Source of the DNA: Streptomyces sp. CB01249
GTDB lineage: Bacteria; Actinomycetota; Actinomycetes; Streptomycetales; Streptomycetaceae
Length of the DNA: 64,000 nt
Direction: 5' to 3'
Assembly: GCF_001905735.1 (NCBI RefSeq)
Contig: NZ_LISW01000001.1
Location: forward strand, 613,947-677,946
A program made the translations under genes and the position numbers. The notes beneath the pieces are model-generated. The model had not been told where the DNA came from. It made no database searches and saw only the letters and a list, made by a program, of their open reading frames with translations. Shown here in pieces: positions 58,387-64,000 of the stretch (the first letter of the stretch is position 1; each line of letters begins with the position of its first letter).

Positions 58387-60006
58387 TCAGCGCAGCCGCT
58401 CGTACGCGGGCAGGGTCAGGAAGTCCGCGTAGTCCTGGTCCAGGGAGACCTGGAGGAGGAGGTCGTGGGCCTCCTGCCACTGGCCGGCGGCGAAGGTCTC
58501 CTCGCCGATCTCCTCGCGGATCGCGGCCAGTTCCTCGGCGGCGACCTTGCGGGCCAGGTCCGCAGTGGCGTGCTCGCCGTTCTCGAAGACCACGTCCGCG
58601 TTGATCCACTGCCAGATCTGCGAGCGCGAGATCTCGGCGGTGGCCGCGTCCTCCATCAGGTTGAAGATGGCGACCGCGCCCATGCCGCGCAGCCACGCCT
58701 CGATGTAGCGGATGCCGACGGCGACGGCGTTGCGCAGGCCCTCGTACGTGGGCTTGGCGTGCAGGGTGTCGATGGCGATCAGGTCGCCGGGCGCCACCGA
58801 GACGTCCTCGCGCAGGCGCTCCTTCTGGTTCGGCTTCTCGCCGAGGACCGCGTCGAAGGAGGCCATGGCGATCGGGACGAGGTCCGGGTGGGCGACCCAG
58901 GAGCCGTCGAAGCCGTCGTTCGCCTCGCGGTCCTTGTCGGCCTTGACCTTCTCGAACGCGACCTTGTTGACCTCGGCGTCGCGCCGGGACGGGATGAAGG
59001 CCGCCATGCCGCCGATCGCGTGCGCGCCGCGCTTGTGGCAGGTGCGCACGAGGAGTTCGGTGTACGCGCGCATGAACGGGGCGGTCATCGTCACCGCGTT
59101 GCGGTCCGGCAGGACGAACTTGGCGCCGCCGTCACGGAAGTTCTTCACGATGGAGAAGAGGTAGTCCCAGCGGCCCGCGTTCAGCCCGGAGGCGTGGTCG
59201 CGCAGCTCGTACAGGATCTCCTCCATCTCGTACGCGGCGGTGATCGTCTCGATCAGGACCGTGGCGCGGACGGTGCCCTGCGGGATGCCCAGCTCGTCCT
59301 GCGCGAAGACGAAGATGTCGTTCCAGAGGCGCGCCTCCAGGTGCGACTCCGTCTTCGGCAGGTAGAAGTACGGGCCCTTGCCGAGGTCGATGAGGCGCTG
59401 GGCGTTGTGGAAGAAGTAGAGGCCGAAGTCGACCAGCGCGCCGGGCACCGGGGTGCCGTCGAGCTGGAGGTGGCGCTCGTCCAGGTGCCAGCCGCGCGGG
59501 CGGGTGACGACGGTCGCCAGCTCCTCGGCCGGCTTCAGCGCGTAGGACTTGCCGGACTTCGGGTCCGTGAAGTCGATGGAGCGGTTGTACGCGTCCATCA
59601 GGTTGAGCTGGCCGAGGACCACGTTCTCCCAGGTGGGGGCCGAGGCGTCCTCGAAGTCGGCGAGCCAGACCTTCGCGCCCGAGTTCAGGGCGTTGATGGT
59701 CATTTTGCGGTCGGTCGGACCGGTGATCTCCACCCGGCGGTCGTTCAGCGCGGCCGGGGCCGGCGCGACCTTCCAGGAGTCGTCCGCACGGATCGCCGCG
59801 GTCTCCGGGAGGAAGTCCAGCGTGGAGGTGCGGGCGATCTCGGCGCGGCGCTCACCGCGGCGGGCGAGCAGCTCGTTCCGCCGGGGCGTGAACCGGCGGT
59901 GCAGCTCGGCCACGAACGCGAGGGCCGCGGGGGTCAGGACCTCGTCCTGCCGGGGCAGGGGCTCGGCATCGACGATGGCCAGCGAGGACGGCGCTGGTGC
60001 GGACAT
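58387..60006 (-). CDS. aceB: Malate synthase A
   Basis: A 539-residue enzyme condensing glyoxylate and acetyl-CoA to malate. TIM-barrel signatures are NSGAKVWLADFEDASAPTW, VTRPRGWHLDERHLQLDG, the acetyl-CoA/Mg region LIETITAAYEMEEILYELRDH and GFDGSWVAHPDLV. ISRSQIWQWI carries the catalytic region near the C-terminus. Length is that of isoform A. No isocitrate lyase is near, so the glyoxylate probably comes from allantoin breakdown. The promoter carries both cis-elements found at gcl/hyi and at catalase/uraD. Confidence 0.96.
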   Translation of the reverse strand: MSAPAPSSLAIVDAEPLPRQDEVLTPAALAFVAELHRRFTPRRNELLARRGERRAEIARTSTLDFLPETAAIRADDSWKVAPAPAALNDRRVEITGPTDRKMTINALNSGAKVWLADFEDASAPTWENVVLGQLNLMDAYNRSIDFTDPKSGKSYALKPAEELATVVTRPRGWHLDERHLQLDGTPVPGALVDFGLYFFHNAQRLIDLGKGPYFYLPKTESHLEARLWNDIFVFAQDELGIPQGTVRATVLIETITAAYEMEEILYELRDHASGLNAGRWDYLFSIVKNFRDGGAKFVLPDRNAVTMTAPFMRAYTELLVRTCHKRGAHAIGGMAAFIPSRRDAEVNKVAFEKVKADKDREANDGFDGSWVAHPDLVPIAMASFDAVLGEKPNQKERLREDVSVAPGDLIAIDTLHAKPTYEGLRNAVAVGIRYIEAWLRGMGAVAIFNLMEDAATAEISRSQIWQWINADVVFENGEHATADLARKVAAEELAAIREEIGEETFAAGQWQEAHDLLLQVSLDQDYADFLTLPAYERLR

Positions 60007-60139
60007 GAGCTGTCACTCCTTCAGCGGGCGGTGCGGACGGCGTCACGGCCGCCGGGCCGCCCGATTCGGCACGGCGTGCCAGGGCTCCGGGATACGGCTG
60101 TGGCCGCCGTCTGAGGTGCAGAGGGCTTCTGAACAGTGG

Positions 60140-60179
60140 ATAGTAGTTTCCTCATGGTGGAAGTTCAATGGTTTGTTGA
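60140..60179 (-). promoter_or_regulatory. aceB promoter with both purine-regulon elements
   Basis: Minus strand: TCAACAAACCATTGA (60179-60165) overlaps -35 TTGAAC (60168-60163). 17-base spacer, then -10 TACTAT (60145-60140). Inside the spacer TTCC-N7-GGAA (60162-60148) matches the gcl/hyi palindrome in its outer bases. The best promoter in the window by consensus. Confidence 0.78.
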
Positions 60180-60238
60180 TGTCGAGATTCTTCGGGTCGA
60201 CAGAACGGCCCGCGCGCTGGCGCAGCGTGCCAGGGCGT

Positions 60239-60832
60239 TCACTCCAGGTGCGAGAGGTCCGCCGGGGTGTCGATGTCGTACGCCTGTGCCACGTCGCCGC
60301 ACTCCACGAGCGCCAGCGCCGCCCGGTGTGCCCGCAGATAACCGCGTGCCCCCTGGTCGCCCACCGCACCCGCCGCGATATCCGCCCACCGGTCCGCCCC
60401 GAACAGCACCGGATGCCCGCGTTCTCCCGCGTACGAGGCCGCCGCCAGGCTCGTCCGGTCCCGGTACGCCGCGCACACCCGGGCCACCGCCTCAGCCCCG
60501 ATCCCCGGCTGGTCGACCAGCAGCACGAGCGCCGCGTCCGCGCCCGTCCCCGCGAGGGCGTCGAGCCCCGTCCGCAGCGACGAGCCCATGCCCTCGGTCC
60601 ACTCCGGGTTGACGCTCACGCCGCAGCCTTCCAGCCGGGCCCGGGCCCGCACCTCGTCGGCCGAGGCGCCGAGCACCACATGGACCGGGCCGCAGCCGCC
60701 CTCGCGCAGCGTGCGTACCGCGTGCTCGACGAGCAGTCCGCCACGGTGTTCCAGCAGGGCTTTCGGGCGTCCGCCGAGCCGGCGGCCGCCGCCCGCGGCG
60801 AGCAGCAGTCCGGCGATCTGTGCGTGTGTCAT
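60239..60832 (-). CDS. MocA/MobA-like molybdopterin nucleotidyltransferase
   Basis: A 197-residue NTP-transferase. AGLLLAAGGGRRLGGRPKALLEH is the nucleotide-binding loop, NPEWTEGMGSSLRTGLDAL and LVLLVDQPG follow, and the C-terminal AYDIDTPADL is the metal-binding DxD-like region. MocA makes the cytosine dinucleotide form of the molybdenum cofactor needed by xanthine dehydrogenase. Such a role fits the purine catabolism context, though no xanthine dehydrogenase is in the window. ATG at 60832 after AGGCGG. Confidence 0.85.
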   Translation of the reverse strand: MTHAQIAGLLLAAGGGRRLGGRPKALLEHRGGLLVEHAVRTLREGGCGPVHVVLGASADEVRARARLEGCGVSVNPEWTEGMGSSLRTGLDALAGTGADAALVLLVDQPGIGAEAVARVCAAYRDRTSLAAASYAGERGHPVLFGADRWADIAAGAVGDQGARGYLRAHRAALALVECGDVAQAYDIDTPADLSHLE

Positions 60833-61020
60833 GCCGCCTGGATACCCCACGGCGGCCGCTCCCGCCCACCGCCTCGTACCTCTGCGGCGCGTGTTACGCA
60901 CGCGGAGTGGCGCCCGACACCTTTTATGGCGTTAACTTGCCCGCATCCCCGGACACTTGACCACGGTCCCGGGACCGGTCGGAACGACACTGGCACAAGG
61001 ACGTGCGAGGGGGAGCTTTG

Positions 61021-61332
61021 TTGAAGAGCGTCGGGCAGGAGCGGGTGACCGGCAGCGGTGAGGACCCCAGGGTGGCGGAGCTGCGTACCGCGGTCTCCCG
61101 GCTCCGGCGGGCCCTGGCCGGCCACCCCGGGCAGTTCCCCGACCGGGCCATCGCCGAGGACGAGCTCGCCGCGCTGGACGCGATGGCGCTCAGCGGGGCG
61201 CCCGAGATCCCCCGGCTGCGCCGCTCGCTGCTGCTGATCGCGGGGGCGATCGGCTCGGTCAGCGCCCTGGCAGCGGCCCTGCGCGACGTCCGGGTCGCCG
61301 TCGACCTCTTCGGCGAGCCGCCGCAGCGCTGA
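61021..61332 (+). CDS. Small DUF5955-like protein
   Basis: A 103-residue protein: charged N-terminus, ELRTAVSRLRRALAGHPGQFPDRAIAEDELAAL, and a C-terminal amphipathic/hydrophobic SLLLIAGAIGSVSALAAALRDVR. It matches, from memory, the actinobacterial DUF5955 family. Start is uncertain: TTG at 61021 is 5 bases after GGGGGAG, with TTG 61018 and GTG 61003 as alternatives. Confidence 0.65.
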   Translation: MKSVGQERVTGSGEDPRVAELRTAVSRLRRALAGHPGQFPDRAIAEDELAALDAMALSGAPEIPRLRRSLLLIAGAIGSVSALAAALRDVRVAVDLFGEPPQR

Positions 61333-61363
61333 ACGGGCGGGGGAGCCGGGCGCCTTCGGCCGT

Positions 61364-61996
61364 TCAGCGGCGGATGAGCCTGCGGGCCGTCGCCGCCGCC
61401 ACGGCCGCCGTGCGCGAGTCGACGCCGAGCTTCGCGTAGATGTGCACCAGGTGGGACTTCACGGTCGCCTGGCTGAGGAACAGCCGCTTGCTGATCTCCG
61501 CGTTCGACAGCCCCTCGCCGACCAGTTGCAGCACTTCCAGCTCGCGCTTGGTGAGCGCCTGGGCGGGGGTACGCATCCGGTCCATCAGCCGGTGCGCGAC
61601 GGCCGGGGCCAGCGCGGAACGCCCGGCCGCCGCCGTACGGACCGCGGCCGCCAGCTCCTCCGGCGGGGCGTCCTTCAGCAGATAGCCCGCCGCCCCCGCC
61701 TCGACCGCCGCCAGGATGTCCGCGTCGCTGTCGTAGGTCGTCAGGATCAGCACCCGGGGCGCGTCCGGCGCCGCCGTGATCGCGGCGGTCGCCTGCGAGC
61801 CGTGCATCCCGGCGCCGAACTGGAGGTCCATCAGCACGACGTCCACGCCGCCTGCCGCCGCCCGGGCGACCGCCTCCTCGGCGGTGGCGGCCTCCGCGAC
61901 GACCCGGAAGTCCGGCTCGGTGTCCAGGACGGCCCGCAGCCCCGCCCGTACCACCGGATGGTCGTCGGCGAGCAGCAGCCGGACGGGCCCGCTCAT
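61364..61996 (-). CDS. NarL/FixJ-type response regulator
   Basis: A 210-residue regulator. Receiver domain with Asp-Asp at 11-12, phospho-acceptor Asp57 ([10 protein letters not shown]), Thr/Ser and Lys ([10 protein letters not shown]). LuxR HTH at the C-terminus ([21 protein letters not shown] and on). ATG overlaps the stop of the kinase gene (ATGA). Likely controls the divergent ABC permease gene. Confidence 0.93.
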   Translation of the reverse strand: MSGPVRLLLADDHPVVRAGLRAVLDTEPDFRVVAEAATAEEAVARAAAGGVDVVLMDLQFGAGMHGSQATAAITAAPDAPRVLILTTYDSDADILAAVEAGAAGYLLKDAPPEELAAAVRTAAAGRSALAPAVAHRLMDRMRTPAQALTKRELEVLQLVGEGLSNAEISKRLFLSQATVKSHLVHIYAKLGVDSRTAAVAAATARRLIRR

Positions 61997-63195
61997 GCCG
62001 CCTCCCGTCCGGCCCGGCCCACCGGAAGCGGCAGCGTCAGCGCGACCGCGGTGCCCTGGCCGGGCGCCGACTCGACGCTCAGGGTGCCGCCCAGCGACCG
62101 GGCCCGGGAGCGCATCGCGGGCAGCCCGAAGCCGCCGGACTCCGTGGCACCGGCCGCCGCGACGTCCTGCGCGAAGCCGCGTCCGTCGTCCACCACGTCC
62201 AGCGACACCGAGGTGTCCATGAAGCTCAGGGTGATCTCCGCCCGCCCCGCCCCGGCGTGCCGCACGGTGTTGGACAGCGCCGACTGGGCGGTCCGCAGCA
62301 ACGCCACCTCATACGGCGTCGGCAGCTCGACCGGTGTGCCGCTGACCGCGAACCGCACGGTGAGCGCGGGCGTGGTGGAGCGGGCCGACAGCCGTTCCAG
62401 GGCGGCCGTCAGGGAGCCGTTCGCCAGGTCGGGCGGGGTCAGCGCACGGACGAAGCGGCGCGCCTCGGCGAGGTTGTCCTGCGCCGCCTCGCGCGCCCGG
62501 TGCACATGGGCGGCGGCCGGGGCGTCCTCGGGCAGCGCCCGTTCGGCGGCGCGCAGCAGCAGCTGGATGGAGGACAGGCCCTGGGCGAGGGTGTCGTGGA
62601 TCTCCCGGGCCAGCCGCTCGCGCTCGGCCAGCGTGCCGGCGGTGCGCTCCGCCTCGGCCAGCTCCGCACGGGTCGCGACCAGCTCCTCGATGAGCTCGCG
62701 GCGCCGCTCGCTCTCCCGGAACAGCGCCTCGTAACCGAGGACGGTGGCGACGGCGACGGCCGCGCCGAGCAGCGGGCCGATGAACGTGCCGGGCGTGACC
62801 GCCTGCCCGTGCAGCAGGAAGCTCGCGATGGCGGCGGCCGCCGTCACCGCCACGGCGGGCAGGCCCCAGCGCGTCGGCAGCAGGTGCAGCTGGAGGAAGT
62901 AGAGCGGGAACGCCACCCACAGCGCGTCCGGCGACAGCACCAGCAGCGCCGCCCACAGCACCCCGAGCACCGCCAGCCACCCCGCGCCCGCCCGGGTCCC
63001 CGGCTGCACGGACCGGGCCGCCGCGCCCGCCCCGTACACCGCAGCGAGCACCCCGGCGACCGCCGTCACCGCACCGGGGTGCGGGTGGCCGTCGGTGAAC
63101 GCCTTCGCGGCGGCGAGCGCCAGCAGGCCGAGCATCAGCCCGTGCAGGCACAGCCGCAGCGCGGCGGCGACCGGGGGATGGACACGCGTTTCCAT
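61993..63195 (-). CDS. Sensor histidine kinase (HisKA_3 type)
   Basis: A 400-residue membrane kinase. About five to six N-terminal transmembrane helices (~10-165) with almost no extracellular domain. Coiled segment, then HisKA_3 dimerisation with [20 protein letters not shown] (phospho-His), and a C-terminal HATPase ([43 protein letters not shown]). This intramembrane-sensing layout is common for kinases paired with ABC exporters. Upstream of it and divergent is an FtsX-type permease gene. Confidence 0.93.
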   Translation of the reverse strand: METRVHPPVAAALRLCLHGLMLGLLALAAAKAFTDGHPHPGAVTAVAGVLAAVYGAGAAARSVQPGTRAGAGWLAVLGVLWAALLVLSPDALWVAFPLYFLQLHLLPTRWGLPAVAVTAAAAIASFLLHGQAVTPGTFIGPLLGAAVAVATVLGYEALFRESERRRELIEELVATRAELAEAERTAGTLAERERLAREIHDTLAQGLSSIQLLLRAAERALPEDAPAAAHVHRAREAAQDNLAEARRFVRALTPPDLANGSLTAALERLSARSTTPALTVRFAVSGTPVELPTPYEVALLRTAQSALSNTVRHAGAGRAEITLSFMDTSVSLDVVDDGRGFAQDVAAAGATESGGFGLPAMRSRARSLGGTLSVESAPGQGTAVALTLPLPVGRAGREAA

Positions 63196-63304
63196 GATGT
63201 TCCAGCGTAGGCGCGGGCCGCCCGGAGCCGGTCAATCGAAAGGTTGATGTCGTCACCAGCCCGGGGGCGATGTTTCCGGGGCGGGCGGAAACGACGCTGG
63301 ACGC

Positions 63305-64000
63305 ATGTTCGTCGCATGGAGAGACCTACGGTTCGCCAAGGGCCGGTTCGCGCTCATGGGCACGGTGATCGTGCTGATCACCCTGCTCGTGGGCCTGCTG
63401 TCCGGCCTGACCGCCGGGCTGGCCCGGGAGAACACCTCGGCCGTCACCGGGCTGAACGCCGACCACCTCGCGTTCGCCGCCCCGCCGGACGGCCGGTCGG
63501 TGTCCTTCACCGACTCGGCCGTCGGTGAGGACGCCGTACGCGCCTGGGCCGGGCGGCCCGGCGTGGAGTCCGCGCACCCGCTCGGCATCCGCACCCTGAA
63601 CGCCACCGCCGGTACGGGGAAGCGCACCGCCGCCGTCTCCGCGTTCGGCGTCGAGCCCGGCAGCGGCCTGGCGCCCGCCCGGGTCGGCCCGGGCGAGGTG
63701 GTGCTCTCGCGCGGGGGAGCCGACGAGCTGGGCGTAGGCAAGGGTGACCGGCTGACCCTCGGCGGCCGGGAGGCCACCGTGGCCGCCGTCGCGGGTGACG
63801 CCTCGTACAGCCACACCCCCGTCGTATGGACCGACCTCGCCGACTGGCGGCGGTCCGGGAGCGGGGACGGGCGCGCCACCGTGATCGCCCTGACCACCAC
63901 CTCCGCCGCCGATCTCGCCGCCGGTGACCGGGCGGCCGGCACCCGCACGCTCTCGCTGGACGACTCGCTGACCGCCATCGGCTCCTACCAGGCCGAGAAC
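63305..64000 (+). CDS. ABC transporter permease, FtsX/MacB-like, N-terminal part (3' end outside window)
   Basis: The first 232 residues of a permease. One N-terminal helix (FALMGTVIVLITLLVGLLSGL) is followed by a large extracellular MacB-like periplasmic domain (TSAVTGLNADHLAFAA, VVLSRGGADELGVGKGDRLTLGG). The reading frame is open to the last base. Divergent from the two-component system with a 109-base gap, so it is probably its target; an ATPase gene is expected next. Confidence 0.9.
   Translation, partial: MFVAWRDLRFAKGRFALMGTVIVLITLLVGLLSGLTAGLARENTSAVTGLNADHLAFAAPPDGRSVSFTDSAVGEDAVRAWAGRPGVESAHPLGIRTLNATAGTGKRTAAVSAFGVEPGSGLAPARVGPGEVVLSRGGADELGVGKGDRLTLGGREATVAAVAGDASYSHTPVVWTDLADWRRSGSGDGRATVIALTTTSAADLAAGDRAAGTRTLSLDDSLTAIGSYQAEN

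Overview
The window is chromosomal DNA of a Streptomyces or a very close relative. The supports are very high GC with strong third-position bias, many GTG/TTG starts, 4-base ATGA/GTGA gene overlaps, Tat and lipoprotein exports, and an abundance of chitin and chitosan enzymes. From memory, gene order resembles the right-arm region of S. coelicolor that carries purine catabolism and glyoxylate genes; I could not check this by alignment.

Layout. 1-9.9 kb: end of an aldo/keto reductase, small conserved genes, a TerD protein, a DMT transporter, an AlkZ-type DNA glycosylase, and a GAF-LuxR regulator divergent from two overlapping acyl-CoA ligase genes. 10-12.8 kb: a zinc-ribbon/Mrr-like protein, then gcl with a clear promoter and palindromic operator. 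12.8-22.3 kb: an accessory block of unrelated genes with weaker GC bias, bounded by strong hairpins and lying inside the glyoxylate locus. It includes a truncated YafY-type regulator, a frameshifted gene, and an odd orotidine-5'-phosphate decarboxylase paralogue. 22.4-26 kb: catalase, glxR and hyi. 26-33.5 kb: a GH16 enzyme, then a GH20 hexosaminidase/ABC sugar-uptake operon facing its GntR regulator. 33.6-35.7 kb: a Tat-exported lactonase, a MITE-like element, and a thiamine-binding-like/HTH gene pair. 35.7-42.3 kb: the uric acid operon (uraD, uraH, uricase), two nucleobase permeases and an 8-oxoguanine/guanine-type deaminase. 42.3-47.8 kb: two GH46 chitosanases (one secreted, one lipoprotein), an alpha/beta hydrolase lacking its nucleophile, a TIGR03086 protein, an amidohydrolase and an FnIII lipoprotein. 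47.8-53.1 kb: a coupled LRR, ankyrin, MoxR ATPase, VWA operon. 53.2-55.7 kb: an atypical tRNA-Cys-like gene and a GH18 chitinase. 55.9-58.3 kb: a coupled trio of a repeat peptide, a JmjC oxygenase and a sucrase/ferredoxin-like protein. 58.4-60.8 kb: malate synthase and a MocA-like nucleotidyltransferase. 61-64 kb: a small DUF5955-like gene and a two-component system next to an ABC permease that runs off the end.

How it works together. Purines are imported and deaminated, urate is oxidised to allantoin, and the glyoxylate from allantoin breakdown enters central metabolism through Gcl/Hyi/GlxR or malate synthase. The allantoinase and allantoicase genes and their regulator are not in this window. 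Two cis-elements tie the scattered genes together. A TTCC-N7-GGAA palindrome lies at gcl, hyi and aceB. A TCAACAAAC-NN-TTGA element overlaps the -35 box of catalase, uraD and aceB. The second links uricase, which makes hydrogen peroxide, to the catalase that removes it.

Best candidates for undescribed biology are the repeat peptide/JmjC/ferredoxin trio at 55877-58322, the LRR-ankyrin-MoxR-VWA operon at 47816-53127, and the shared purine/catalase promoter element.
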